Shown: positions 15,348 to 24,043 of the stretch, one piece after another
Numbering within the stretch: the first letter of the stretch is position 1
How the letters are laid out: every line of letters begins with the position of its first letter
Source: an archaeon
GTDB lineage: Archaea; Thermoproteota; Nitrososphaeria; Nitrososphaerales; Gagatemarchaeaceae
Length of the DNA stretch: 64,000 nucleotides
Assembly: GCA_021819035.1 (NCBI GenBank)
Contig: JAKASL010000001.1
Coordinates: forward strand, 124,001-188,000
Direction of reading: 5' to 3'
The notes under the pieces: generated by a model
Seen by the model: the letters and a program-made list of their open reading frames with translations, nothing else
What the model was told of the DNA's origin: nothing
Database searches by the model: none
Made by a program: the position numbers and the translations under genes

Positions 15348-16117
15348 TCATGTCGACTGTTCTCTCCAAGTTTCCCTTCTTACCTCGCTGGTGGAAACCA
15401 AGGCCACCCAGAGGCTGAGGAGGCTCAGCCCGAAGAGCAATGCTTCGAAAGCAGGGACGCCCAGGCGCGCAGAGAAAGGCGCCAACAAATCCACCAGACC
15501 CATGGGGAGAGCCAAACAAAGGAAGAGTCTCCTCCTGAAGACCACCGCCAAGGCGCACAGGAGGCCCCAAGAAAAGTGCACTAAGAGAGAAGAGACCCGC
15601 TCCAGGACCGCGTAGCCGACCAGGGGCAGGGCCGCGGATGGAGCATAGAAGAGGGAAGGAGACTCCCTCTCCAGGATGGCGAAGAGTTGCTGCGCACCGG
15701 CGCCTCCGCCAGAGAGCAGGAGGGTGTAGACGACATAATCCAAGAGCAAGACCGCCCCAACCAACACTCCGTTCTCCCAAAACGCGAGGCCGACTCCATA
15801 AGCAGCCGCATCGCCAGCCCGTATCTTCCCCTTTGAGAAGGCATACCGCACGACAAGGAATGCGCCCCCTACCTCGAAGATTACCGTCTGAAGACCGAAG
15901 TAGGCGCCTAGGGCGACCTGACTCCCGCCGACCGCAGCTTCGAACGGCCGAAGGGTAAATGCCTGGAAGACGACCTTGAGGGCTATCGCCCCCCATAGGC
16001 GACAAGCGAGGTGAGAAGCACCCAGGCAGAGAAACGCCCTCTGAGGCGCAGATACAGCACCAGCCCGACACTGAATCCTATGACGATGATTGGGGTTAGG
16101 AAGTAGACCGGATCCAT
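15348..16117 (-). pseudogene. YhfC-like multi-pass membrane protein, frameshifted
   Basis: From ATG at 16117 the frame encodes MDPVYFLTPIIVIGFSVGLV and a second hydrophobic stretch, then hits a stop right after a run of six C (15989-15994; G on the coding strand). Shifting by one base continues smoothly as AIALKVVFQAFTLRPFEAAV and about 200 more residues of membrane protein to 15348, with ENGVLVG, LERVSSLLVHFS and other features of the YhfC intramembrane family. The combined length (~257 aa) is right for the family. A G7-to-G6 deletion or a homopolymer sequencing error explains it. Confidence 0.65.
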
Positions 16118-16857
16118 GTTCTGCAAGGTCAATCGCTCTTACTTCAACGCCTGCCCGCGCTATTGAGGTGGTTCCACATCGTCCTCGTCGTCACCCACTG
16201 AAGTCTATATACGCACGCGTAACGATTCCGACCTGTTGATGTCACTCCGACCGTTGGAGAAACTGGACGCCTGTATCCTCGACACTCTTCCCAATGAAGC
16301 ATAATCAGGGGCTCGTCTCTACTGAGCGTTCAATCTCTGCACCCTCCAAGTTCGCCCCCCAAATCGCAAAGACACAGAAGTGGATCGCTAAACTGCGTGG
16401 GAGGCAGAACTTAGCATACCAAATCAACGGAGATGGGGTCTCTCTTGCAAAAGTCTACCGCGCGAGAGAGCTATCCGGTAAGCGAGCCGAAAGCCTCTGT
16501 CCCTGGATTCGAAAGGAAGAACGGTCAGGGAAGCCTACGAACTCTATTCGAACATCCAATGCGTGCGGTCGATTCGATGTCCATGTCCGAGCAGATTCCA
16601 TAGAAAGTCGATTCATTCACCTTTACTCCATTCACAGGTATGCATGCTCTCTGCCGTGTCCTTTGCATCCTGATACGGCCATCTAGCCACTCGAGCTGCG
16701 CCAGAAGCTCCTTCGGTTGGGCTACGCGATTGAAATCCACCGGACTGCTGGTCCTATATCTGCGCCTTCCTGATAACGAGTCATTTCACATAGGCCACCT
16801 CGAAAGTTCCTCTTCGGCGGGACCCCGTCGGATTTGCCTTGCCTGCTTCCTGTCCGC
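16118..16857. other. gene-poor stretch
   Basis: No convincing gene. A TATA-like gtctatatac at 16202-16211 precedes a 21-codon ORF (from ATG 16239) that ends in a stop and may be a fragment. Several overlapping open frames exist on both strands between 16290 and 16860, but none has recognisable domains or coding-like composition. Confidence 0.5.
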
Positions 16858-17097
16858 TCACCAAGGCCTCTGTTTCGTGACGTATTCGGTCCATCTGTGC
16901 TTGCAGGACCTGCATTCATGCTCCACCTCGTAGGAGTACACCCACACATGGAATGGCTCCTTGACCTGAACCCCTCCTCTGGTCATCCAGGTTCCCCTAG
17001 ACAGTTCTACCTTCTCGGCGGACTTTCTCTCGGTCCGTAGCACCCGTTTCCGAGATTTCTCGCGGCACTTTGGGCAGGTATGGTAGTACCACCCCAT
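16858..17097 (-). CDS. small zinc-ribbon protein
   Basis: About 79 residues from MGWYYHTCPKCREK. Two Cys pairs (CPKC near residue 8 and CRSC near residue 66) are separated by a beta-rich basic segment, the pattern of a split zinc ribbon. The end is WTEYVTKQRPW. No specific family recognised. Earlier in-frame starts (17184) would add a Gly/Arg-rich tail. It may bind nucleic acid, but this is only suggested by the ribbon. Confidence 0.5.
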   Translation of the reverse strand: MGWYYHTCPKCREKSRKRVLRTERKSAEKVELSRGTWMTRGGVQVKEPFHVWVYSYEVEHECRSCKHRWTEYVTKQRPW

Positions 17098-17293
17098 GGG
17101 CGTGACACCGACGGTCGCACCCTTCAACCTTCCGCCAGGTCTGAAGCACGTCGCCTTCCTTGTCCCGGCCCCGGTGGTTGCCAAACCCCTCTCTCACAAC
17201 TGGTAGTTCGGCCCCTGTTCGTCATGTGAAGTGATACGCTATAGTATATGATTGCCCAATGGACCTCATCGAGAACCGTTTTAGCGAACCCGT

Positions 17294-17620
17294 GTGTCTT
17301 TCGGCCCGATGCAAATACAAGAAAGATCAAGCCTCGGCGATGTGGTCTTCCGAGGCGAATTGGACGACCGGAGCCTATTGGCCCTGCTCGCTCTCGTCGG
17401 TTCGAAGCGGGCTGACGCCAACGTATTTCGGAGGCGTACCAGGTTGTCCCCTGCGGCCTTTGACAGACTTCTCGGCTGGCTTCAGCGGGAGTGCCTCATT
17501 GACGTGGTATCGACCATGACAAACGTCGGCATCGAAGATGAGCTGGTGCTAACCGAACGTGGCGAGGCTCTGCTCTTAGCGATGTTGGAGAAGACCTGCG
17601 AGCTCCCTGAGTATCCCTGA
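17294..17620 (+). CDS. winged-helix DNA-binding protein
   Basis: A 108-residue protein. Helices LDDRSLLALLALVGSKRA and FRRRTRLSPAAFDRLLGWLQ with a following LIDVVS...ELVLTERGEALLLAML wing/helix resemble archaeal MarR/ArsR-like winged helices, notably the LTERGEALL ending. A tata-rich ctatagtatatg at 17238-17249 may be its promoter. Convergent with the PhoU gene (16 bp apart). The target is unknown. Confidence 0.55.
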   Translation: MSFGPMQIQERSSLGDVVFRGELDDRSLLALLALVGSKRADANVFRRRTRLSPAAFDRLLGWLQRECLIDVVSTMTNVGIEDELVLTERGEALLLAMLEKTCELPEYP

Positions 17621-17635
17621 GGACCATCCAGTTCC

Positions 17636-18673
17636 TCAGACAGCTTGGGGATCCGTGACGGTGAGGTCTATGGCGATCTCTGCTATATCAGACCCATATT
17701 CTGCGACCCTCCTGATGCTCTCGAACATCAACTTCGCGGAGGCGACCTGAGCTCCACTCATCCTCGGCGCCAGCACCTCACCGCTTACTCTCTCCTCCAT
17801 CAGCAGGGCATCCTTCGACTTGGCTATGGCTTCTTCTGCCATCTTACCGTCGAGTCGGAGCAAAGAGGCGATGGAGCTGTCGAACACCTTCTTGGATAGC
17901 GCTGTCATCTCAGTGACTTTCTTGACGGACTGTTCCGAAAGGTTGCCGAGGTTCTCCGCGTCGGCGGCTATGCTCGCCGCATGGTCGGCTACTCTCTCGA
18001 CGTTCTTGACCACAAGTCTGTATCCAAGGCAGTCTCTCGTCGATTTCAGGCCTATCTCCTGAATCACTGACCTGTCCCTCACTGCAATGTTGAGTTGTCT
18101 AAGGAGAAAGTGGTAAAATCTGTCTACCTCGTCGTCTCGCTCTACGACTTCTCCTGACATCCCTTCGTTCCCACCCTGAAGGACTCCGACAGCATCGGTC
18201 AGCATTCCCCCAGCAATGATGGCCATCCGCTCTAGCGCTTTCTTCAGCGGAAGGTCGACGTAGCCGGAGAGGCACTGCGTGAGTATGCCTCCTGACGACT
18301 CCTCAATTATCTCTACCCCGATTAGTTTACGTCGAATACCCTCCCTGATGAACCCTCTGAGTCTAGGATCAGATCTTCCGATGGCGACCCGTATGGTGTC
18401 ATAGCCTGCTAGGTAATAGGAGATGAAATGCCTCAGCAAGAAGTCTTTGTCGAGACCCGGGGAGGTTTCAAGGGTGGCCTCTGACTTGACGCCTGTCCGT
18501 ATGTCCCTCCTAGGGACTATCAGGAGCGAAGAATCAGGCTGCACGAGCACGGCCACGGGGTCTTTCGCCCTCAATCCCAAGTCGGTGACCCAGCTCTTCG
18601 GAAGAGAGACCACGAAGCTGTCTCCCCCTGTCTTTTGCACTCTCCGAAAGTCTTGCCTTCTGGGCTCTGCCAT
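17636..18673 (-). CDS. phoU: PhoU-type phosphate regulator with N-terminal AbrB/SpoVT domain
   Basis: A 345-residue protein. Residues 1-55 form an AbrB-like swapped-hairpin (QKTGGDSFVVSLPKSWVTDL). Residues ~110-340 are two PhoU three-helix bundles with acidic metal-site motifs (ERDDEVDRFYHFLLRQ, VERVADHAASIAADAENL). Archaeal PhoU proteins of this fusion type are thought to couple phosphate status to transport or transcription. No pst transporter genes are adjacent. It is full length, with start ATG at 18673. The 18674-18892 gap shows only short hydrophobic open frame without a start codon. Confidence 0.85.
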   Translation of the reverse strand: MAEPRRQDFRRVQKTGGDSFVVSLPKSWVTDLGLRAKDPVAVLVQPDSSLLIVPRRDIRTGVKSEATLETSPGLDKDFLLRHFISYYLAGYDTIRVAIGRSDPRLRGFIREGIRRKLIGVEIIEESSGGILTQCLSGYVDLPLKKALERMAIIAGGMLTDAVGVLQGGNEGMSGEVVERDDEVDRFYHFLLRQLNIAVRDRSVIQEIGLKSTRDCLGYRLVVKNVERVADHAASIAADAENLGNLSEQSVKKVTEMTALSKKVFDSSIASLLRLDGKMAEEAIAKSKDALLMEERVSGEVLAPRMSGAQVASAKLMFESIRRVAEYGSDIAEIAIDLTVTDPQAV

Positions 18674-18892
18674 TGAATCACCACTGAGGCCGAGGGATAG
18701 CGAGTATATACTTGTTGCCAGGAAGATCAGTGGCTATTGGGATAGGGTCAGGAGTCGTATTCTGGCGCGATGGAATTGGGTTGGCCAAACCCCGGCACAG
18801 GTGAAAACGGAGGCTCCCAAGAGCGTCAAAAGAAAGAGGTGGTCGGGTACATGGCCACCTATGTGAGGCCATCCTCCTGACTTCCGAAGTCG

Positions 18893-19684
18893 TCACCTCA
18901 GCGTCAATACCCTCGTGACCTCTTTGCCTGCCGTTATGGACACATTCTCCCCCATCGCGACCTTGATTCCAGCCCGGCTGTCTGCGACCCCGAAGAGCCT
19001 GGCGTCCGCCTCCCTGAACAGCGAGATCTCTATCTTGCTCCCCCACGGGACAGTGTATCTCAACGGGTGGGTCCCGGCGCCGAGCCTTTCGGTGTAGGTG
19101 GGGTTGATGTGACATACCCCCACTTCGTCCTTCCCGACGTGGGCGAACGCGGATGGCTCAATCATGTTCCCTCTGATCCTGTCGACGTAAGAATAGTAGC
19201 CCGTGGAACCTGCTCGCGTGGTGACCACTACCCCGTCCGCTATGGCTGCCTCTTCGAACCTAACTCTGTTTCCTGAGACCCTCAGCTTGTAGCGGAGACA
19301 GCTCCCCTCATCCCCCCTCTGAAGGTAGACGTCTGTGAACACCTCCCCAAGGACCCTGGCCCCCTTGAAGACCCTCAGTCGCGGGTGTTCGTCTATCTCG
19401 TATTCGCCGGACCTGATTCTTGCCAGCGCCTCTGGGAGCTCGTCGAGGCCGGTCTGGGCGAGGTGGGCTTTGGACCCGACGGCCCCCTTGGATCTAACCC
19501 CCACGAAAAGCAGCGGGAGCTTCTCAGTTCGCCCGTATCTGCTGAACCGCCCGTCCCCCCCTACGACGATCCCGAAGTCCGCGCCCGCCCTTCCCACCTT
19601 GATGCCGGCCTTCATGACAATCCTGCCCAACTCCTCCGGCTTGACCTTGGGCGCCTCGCCGTCCAGCAGAAGGGCAGCCTTCAC
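18893..19684 (-). CDS. nadK: NAD kinase (divergent)
   Basis: 263 residues from GTG at 19684, overlapping the stop of the DUF72 gene as GTGA. The NAD-kinase landmarks are GIVVGGDGRF (GGDG catalytic motif, residues ~39-48) and a C-terminal half with ADGVVVTTRAGSTGYYSYVD, the NAD-binding turn seen in all NADKs. The segment after GGDG (RFSRYGR) departs from the common T-x-L. The enzyme phosphorylates NAD to NADP. A longer open frame upstream only repeats the DUF72 gene in another frame. Translationally coupled to DUF72. Confidence 0.8.
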   Translation of the reverse strand: MKAALLLDGEAPKVKPEELGRIVMKAGIKVGRAGADFGIVVGGDGRFSRYGRTEKLPLLFVGVRSKGAVGSKAHLAQTGLDELPEALARIRSGEYEIDEHPRLRVFKGARVLGEVFTDVYLQRGDEGSCLRYKLRVSGNRVRFEEAAIADGVVVTTRAGSTGYYSYVDRIRGNMIEPSAFAHVGKDEVGVCHINPTYTERLGAGTHPLRYTVPWGSKIEISLFREADARLFGVADSRAGIKVAMGENVSITAGKEVTRVLTLR

Positions 19685-20541
19685 TTTCCACTCCCCGCCC
19701 CGACGAATTCGAGTATGCTCCCTTCCCCTGTATCCCTCCTCCCGGTCGTGATGAACTTGGTCGCCTTCTCCCTCGCTTCGTTCTGGAGAGGGGTCGACAC
19801 GTCCAACTTCTCCATCATCTTGAGCGAATTCTCTACTGCGAACCCCCTGAAATGGTTGTTGAAGTAGCCGAACGTATTCTTCGCCCTGGACGTGACGTCT
19901 CTTATCTTCGTGACCCATCCGTCGAGCTCGCCGTCGCTGTATCTGTAGTTGTACCATGGCCTGCTCCCTCTCCCGTGCCATCTCACGAAGGCGAAGTCAG
20001 CGGTCACGACTGTGTCTGGGGGGAGGAGCGGCTCGTCGACAATAACGTTCGCCAGGTTCCTGCCCCTGAGATAAGACCAGACCTCTTCCCTCAGCCACGA
20101 AGGGTGCCTGAACTCGACCGCGAACATCAGGTCTTCAGGGGCCATGTCAAAGAAGTCCTTCAGCCTCTTAAAGTCATCTTGGAAGGTGTAGCTCGGCGGG
20201 AGTTGTGCTAAGATGGGTCCGAGTTTCCCCGCGGCTATGAGCGGCTTCAGAAGGCCTAGGAACCTGACAAGGTCCGCTTCGACGCCCTGAGACAGGTCGA
20301 GCTTCTTGTCGTGGGTAATCAGCCTGGGGAGCTTCACCGAGAAGACGAACTTCTCGGGCGTATACCTGGCCCAGCCGAGCACCATCCCCTTGGAGGGGTA
20401 GGCGTAAAACGTCGAGTCGACTTCCACAGTGACGTAGAGCCTGGAGTAGTATGACAGCTTGTTGACCGAAGAGTTCGGGTAGAACACCCCATTCCATTCG
20501 TTGTACGACCAGCCAGACGTGCCAATGAGAAGGTCGGTCAA
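19681..20541 (-). CDS. DUF72 family protein
   Basis: About 286 residues from TTG at 20541 (MTDLLIGTSGWSYNEW...). GTSGWSYNEWNGVFYP is the hallmark start. Further features are VEVDSTFYAYP, FVFSVKLPRLITHD, AVEFRHPSWL and the conserved FGYFNNHFRGFAVEN near the end, a TIM-barrel family (YecE-like). Function unproven; some links to nucleic-acid or nucleoside metabolism have been proposed. The further 5' open frame reaching 20643 is Arg-rich and unlikely. It lies 50 bp downstream of the cyclohydrolase gene in the same orientation. Confidence 0.85.
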   Translation of the reverse strand: MTDLLIGTSGWSYNEWNGVFYPNSSVNKLSYYSRLYVTVEVDSTFYAYPSKGMVLGWARYTPEKFVFSVKLPRLITHDKKLDLSQGVEADLVRFLGLLKPLIAAGKLGPILAQLPPSYTFQDDFKRLKDFFDMAPEDLMFAVEFRHPSWLREEVWSYLRGRNLANVIVDEPLLPPDTVVTADFAFVRWHGRGSRPWYNYRYSDGELDGWVTKIRDVTSRAKNTFGYFNNHFRGFAVENSLKMMEKLDVSTPLQNEAREKATKFITTGRRDTGEGSILEFVGAGSGK

Positions 20542-20590
20542 CCGGACGTGCTGCGGCGGCGCTCTCGATTTAAGTCTGGGGGCCCTTCTC

Positions 20591-21337
20591 TTAGAGGATC
20601 GGCATCCAGCCTGGCCTCGAAGACCACGTGGCGACTGCGTCATGGGAGTGTATCGACTCGAAGCACCTCCCTCTTATGAAGAGGGCGTTAGGGAACCTGC
20701 TGACGCACTCTCTGACGATATCCTCCGCGAACTTCGGGTTGGATTGCGCCTCGAGGATCTTCTTCGCTTCATCCAGCCTCTTCATGTGCTCGATGGGAAA
20801 GGCCGAAAAGCACTCCGCGATTCTTCCGATGACGGCAATCGAGTCGAGGGGCTTGTTGCTCTTCAGGATAAGAGTCAGTTGAGCTCTCTGCATGTGCCCC
20901 ACCCCTATCATCTTCTTCGAGCATGGACAGGCCGTCATCCCGTCCACCACGTACTTGTAGGTTACCGCGCCGCGTTCCGTAGCCCTCATTGTGACCTTCA
21001 CGAACTGGTCTTCGTAGGGAAGCTCAAAGTCCGCGGTGACGCTAGACCCAGGCTGGGTCTGATTCACCTCTTTGCAAATCCATCTGAGCCACTGCTCCAC
21101 CCCCTTAGGTTTTCTGCTGTTCGCTGCCTTCACCATTCGGCTCATGTGAACTCCCCTGTGGAGCCCTGTAGAAGTCTGGATTGAAAGCTCGATGGGCATG
21201 GCGATGTTCCCAGAGCTGCCAATCACTCTGAAGTTAGCGATACCGGCGTCCACTGGCATTTGAGCAACCTCAGCCTGCACGTCGGCAGTAGCATCAATGT
21301 AGTCTAGGGCGTCGGTTGCTCTGTCTAGCCGCCTCAA
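20591..21337 (-). CDS. mptA: GTP cyclohydrolase of the MptA/FolE2 family (COG1469)
   Basis: A 248-residue protein. GLHRGVHMSRMVKA and VDGMTACPCSKKM contain the metal-binding residues of type IB GTP cyclohydrolases, with the conserved Cys in CPCS. Archaeal members open GTP to make dihydroneopterin (cyclic) phosphate for pterins; bacterial FolE2 makes dihydroneopterin triphosphate. Here the gene sits directly next to queC and queD, so its product most likely feeds 7-deazaguanine (archaeosine) synthesis. Start by length and homology; GTG/TTG variants are possible. Confidence 0.85.
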   Translation of the reverse strand: MRRLDRATDALDYIDATADVQAEVAQMPVDAGIANFRVIGSSGNIAMPIELSIQTSTGLHRGVHMSRMVKAANSRKPKGVEQWLRWICKEVNQTQPGSSVTADFELPYEDQFVKVTMRATERGAVTYKYVVDGMTACPCSKKMIGVGHMQRAQLTLILKSNKPLDSIAVIGRIAECFSAFPIEHMKRLDEAKKILEAQSNPKFAEDIVRECVSRFPNALFIRGRCFESIHSHDAVATWSSRPGWMPIL

Positions 21338-21363
21338 CGAGTTCTCAAACCTTCGGCCACCCC

Positions 21364-21996
21364 TTAAGTAACTTTTCCTACGTCTGTCGCAAGAGGATCC
21401 TCAACCCCTGCCTCTTCGAACGACGCCCGTCTCGAGAGACACCCGGCGCATTTCCAGCAGTGCGCCTTCCCATCCCTGTGGCAGCTCCAGGTGAGTCCGA
21501 AGGGAACCCCCATCGAACTTGCCAGCCTGACCACCTGGGGCTTTCGCATCTGCCTTAGCGGGCGGACGATTCTGAGCCTCTCCATCCTCAGAATCGGGGA
21601 CCCGGCGTGGAACGACTTCTCTAGGGCAGCGAAGAATGCCGCGCTCACATCCGCGAAAACGGCTGTGTCGTCCCTGTTGTGCCCTCCCACTATGGCCGAC
21701 GCCCTGACCTCTTCGGCATAGGACGCAGCGAAGGAGTAGAACACGCTGTTCCTGAGCGGGATGTATGTCGGCGGGAGGCTCCCAAAACTGGCGCCGGTGA
21801 TGTCAGCGGCCTCCCTAAGGTCGGGGAGCCTCACGAACCGGTGCTCTATCACGCCGAGTTTTGCCGCCATTTCCCTGGCGGACCGGAGTTCGCTGTCAGC
21901 TACCCCGCAGTACTCGAAGGTGAGCGCCCTGACCATGTATGTCTCCTTGGCAAGCAGAAGCGCGGTAGCGGAGTCTATCCCGCCTGAAAGGAGCAC
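21364..21996 (-). CDS. queC: 7-cyano-7-deazaguanine (preQ0) synthase
   Basis: A 210-residue PP-loop enzyme. The ATP loop LLSGGIDSATALLLA is at the N-terminus, TYIPLRNSVFYSFA (family motif) is in the middle, and SCHRDGKAHCWKCAGC provides four cysteines for zinc at the C-terminus. It converts 7-carboxy-7-deazaguanine to preQ0, the base inserted by archaeal tRNA-guanine transglycosylase. The start is GTG at 21996, overlapping the queD stop (TAGTG), so the two are translationally coupled. Confidence 0.9.
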   Translation of the reverse strand: MLLSGGIDSATALLLAKETYMVRALTFEYCGVADSELRSAREMAAKLGVIEHRFVRLPDLREAADITGASFGSLPPTYIPLRNSVFYSFAASYAEEVRASAIVGGHNRDDTAVFADVSAAFFAALEKSFHAGSPILRMERLRIVRPLRQMRKPQVVRLASSMGVPFGLTWSCHRDGKAHCWKCAGCLSRRASFEEAGVEDPLATDVGKVT

Positions 21997-22856
21997 TATG
22001 GCTTCTTTCGTGCCGATCGCGCACCTTCCTGGTGGATCTTAGCCAGGATGTGACTCCCTTTGTTCAGCCCTTCGTATACGTAGACTCCTACGGAGGTCAC
22101 GTTTTCTGGCATCTTGGGGGCAATCCTAGAGAGCACTTCCCTAGCCATGTTCTCTACGGTCGCCTCTCCATCCAGCAGCACCGTGGTGTCCTTAGGGGCC
22201 TTGATTGAGAATTCTCCATGGACCGTGTCGAACTTCAGCGATACGCTCTTCCGGTCTACTGACGTCACATACTTCCCGTGAATGAAGAGCTTGTGGTCGA
22301 GACCCTTGACTGCTTCCCTGACGATCTGTTTCGCTACGCCGAAATCAACGACCATCCCTTCAATTGGTCTCCCCCCCACTTCCACGAGCACGCTGGAGGT
22401 GTGCCCGTGCATCACTGAGCATTTCTCTGTCTTCGGGAGGATGTGCGCGTAGTCAAAGTTGAAGGATGGGTCGTCCAGAAATATGGTCTGCACCCTCCCC
22501 TCTTCACCCAGGCCAAGCACTCTTATGCCGTGGTCGAAGCGGTCGCTTCTCAGCGCATCCCTCCTGATTATGACGCAGCTTTTCCCCTTGAGGAGGCTCA
22601 ATTCCCTCTCGTCCAATTTGGGCTCGGCGAACACCAAGGTGCCGTTAACCTGGAAATCTGCCCTGAGGCTCCCAGCACCAGGAACCGGTACGTCTTCCTT
22701 GAACCTGATTCTCAGGGAGCTGAAGAGGTCGGCCACGAGCTGGTGAGTGCTCGTCCGTCCCTTGGCGCCTCCTGCCCTGTAACCCCTCTCATAGGCGCCC
22801 GTGCCAAGCTTCCTCAACCTCGGAGCCAACTTGGACAGAATCTGCTCGGTCGACAA
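21996..22856 (-). CDS. queD: QueD-like 6-carboxytetrahydropterin synthase with N-terminal PD-(D/E)XK-like domain
   Basis: A 286-residue protein from TTG. The C-terminal ~160 residues are QueD/PTPS: FDYAHILP and MHGHTS give the zinc histidines, LDHKLF and ATVENMAREV follow the family order. Typical QueD is 120-160 aa. The additional ~125 N-terminal residues contain HQLVADLFSSL, then LRADFQVN and LVFAEPKLDE, that is D-x10-E-x-K, matching the catalytic signature of the restriction-endonuclease-like fold. Such a fusion is unusual; it may be a structural or DNA-related module. A TATA-like gtataaacc is 20-30 nt upstream. Confidence 0.85.
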   Translation of the reverse strand: MSTEQILSKLAPRLRKLGTGAYERGYRAGGAKGRTSTHQLVADLFSSLRIRFKEDVPVPGAGSLRADFQVNGTLVFAEPKLDERELSLLKGKSCVIIRRDALRSDRFDHGIRVLGLGEEGRVQTIFLDDPSFNFDYAHILPKTEKCSVMHGHTSSVLVEVGGRPIEGMVVDFGVAKQIVREAVKGLDHKLFIHGKYVTSVDRKSVSLKFDTVHGEFSIKAPKDTTVLLDGEATVENMAREVLSRIAPKMPENVTSVGVYVYEGLNKGSHILAKIHQEGARSARKKP

Positions 22857-22913
22857 GCTTGGAATGGAGAAACTGCTTGGTTTATACCATTTCTGTTCAA
22901 GGGGGCGGGTAGT

Positions 22914-22988
22914 GCGGCCTTGATCCAGTGGTTAGGATAGTGGCTTCCCAAGCCACTCGCCCGGGTTCGAATCCCGGAGGCCGCACCA
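22914..22988 (+). tRNA. tRNA-Gly(CCC), CCA encoded
   Basis: Acceptor GCGGCCT/AGGCCGC, discriminator A and genomic CCA; anticodon stem GTGGC/GCCAC with loop TTCCCAA (anticodon CCC); T arm CCGGG-TTCGAAT-CCCGG. No intron. This is the only tRNA in the window that encodes CCA. Confidence 0.95.
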
Positions 22989-23169
22989 CAAATCGCGCCG
23001 TGTAACCATTCGGAGCAGTGGTCGGCAGGGCCGTGAAGCCGGGGCCATTGGAACTTACGCCCGCCGTGACCGAAGTCATGGTGAAGCTCTAATCCGTACG
23101 CCCTTCCCCATCACGTCCCTTGTACGATTGCCAGTTTCGAGGATGTTGTTGGCCAGTCGGCCTGGGCGG

Positions 23170-23628
23170 TCAGTCTCTGATAGCTTTCAGAGCCTCAATC
23201 GCTTCGGCGATGTGCTGCCTTGGTTTGAGCTGCGACGAGAACTTGTGCCTTACGACACCTTTCTTGTCTATGACGAAAGTGACCCGGCCAGGGATGAGGC
23301 CCATCGACTTCGCGCCGTACTCAGCTCTGACTTTCCCCCCTGCGTCTGCGAGCAGCGGGAATCTGGCCCCACATTCCTTTGCGAAACCGTTATGGCTCTC
23401 GGCCGTGTCGGAGCTTATGCCGATTACCTCTGCCCCCATCTCCAAGAGGCCTTCGTAGCTTTCACCGAATGCCTTTGTCTCTTGTGTGCACCCCATGGTG
23501 AAGTCCTTCGGATAGAAGTAGAGGACCACGTTCTTCGTGCCGGCGAACTCATGCAGCGACACCGCCCGTCCATCCTGTGCTGGGAGGGTGAAGTCCGGGG
23601 CCTTGTCTCCCACCTTTGGGCCGCCCAA
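23170..23628 (-). CDS. bcp: peroxiredoxin, BCP/PrxQ type
   Basis: A 152-residue thioredoxin-fold peroxiredoxin: [15 protein letters not shown] opening, [15 protein letters not shown] with the peroxidatic Cys (~residue 47), [15 protein letters not shown] near the end. The second Cys of some PrxQ proteins, five residues later, is replaced (CTQETKA), so a different resolving partner is needed; another Cys occurs at KECGARF. It reduces peroxides with thiol donors. Start at TTG 23628, 5 bp after the preceding gene, so co-transcribed with it. Confidence 0.9.
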   Translation of the reverse strand: MGGPKVGDKAPDFTLPAQDGRAVSLHEFAGTKNVVLYFYPKDFTMGCTQETKAFGESYEGLLEMGAEVIGISSDTAESHNGFAKECGARFPLLADAGGKVRAEYGAKSMGLIPGRVTFVIDKKGVVRHKFSSQLKPRQHIAEAIEALKAIRD

Positions 23629-23633
23629 CGTCC

Positions 23634-23969
23634 TCAGGTCCCTTCCGTGATCTTCCTCATTGTAATCGAACCGTTCCGGATGTCCAAGTCGTAGACCTCA
23701 TTGACGTCGAGCCTGAGGCCGAACATGTCGTACTCCGACTCGGTCAGGGTCATGATAATCTTGGAGAACCCTACTTCCCTCATCTGGGGCATCAGACCCA
23801 TGGACTGCAACTGTGACACCATCCCCTGGACGACTCTGGCCTCGTCGCTGGCAGGGAACATTTCCGGCCTGCGTGCATCTCTGACCTCAACCAGCTCGAT
23901 TTGCTTTGCGGGGAGCCCAGTCAGAGGGTCAGTAACTCCGCTAATCCGGTTCACCTTCACCTTACCCAT
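23634..23969 (-). CDS. conserved archaeal protein (arcadin-1-like?)
   Basis: A 111-residue protein beginning [21 protein letters not shown] and containing [29 protein letters not shown] and [11 protein letters not shown]. The strand-turn pattern recalls a family of small archaeal proteins sometimes annotated as arcadin-1, but I cannot confirm that by eye. No catalytic motif. It is immediately upstream of the peroxiredoxin gene (5 bp), forming a two-gene operon. Confidence 0.6.
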   Translation of the reverse strand: MGKVKVNRISGVTDPLTGLPAKQIELVEVRDARRPEMFPASDEARVVQGMVSQLQSMGLMPQMREVGFSKIIMTLTESEYDMFGLRLDVNEVYDLDIRNGSITMRKITEGT

Positions 23970-24043
23970 TGGTGCGTCGTCCCATGCCGCTGGTATAAAC
24001 TCAGCGCCGGCTGTTTGCGTTCCGTTTGCTGCATGGAAACGGG

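Noticed and set aside
16294-16686. 130-codon plus-strand open frame
   Set aside because: No domain, no promoter at the right distance, composition unlike neighbouring genes, and overlapping open frames on both strands; treated as non-coding.
18690-18890. Short hydrophobic open frame after the NAD kinase stop
   Set aside because: It continues in the NAD kinase frame but has no start codon and stops after ~50 codons; probably untranslated.
19685-19981. 5' extension of the NAD kinase frame
   Set aside because: The added ~99 residues are Arg/Glu-rich and lie entirely inside the DUF72 gene; GTG at 19684 coupled to the DUF72 stop is the better start.
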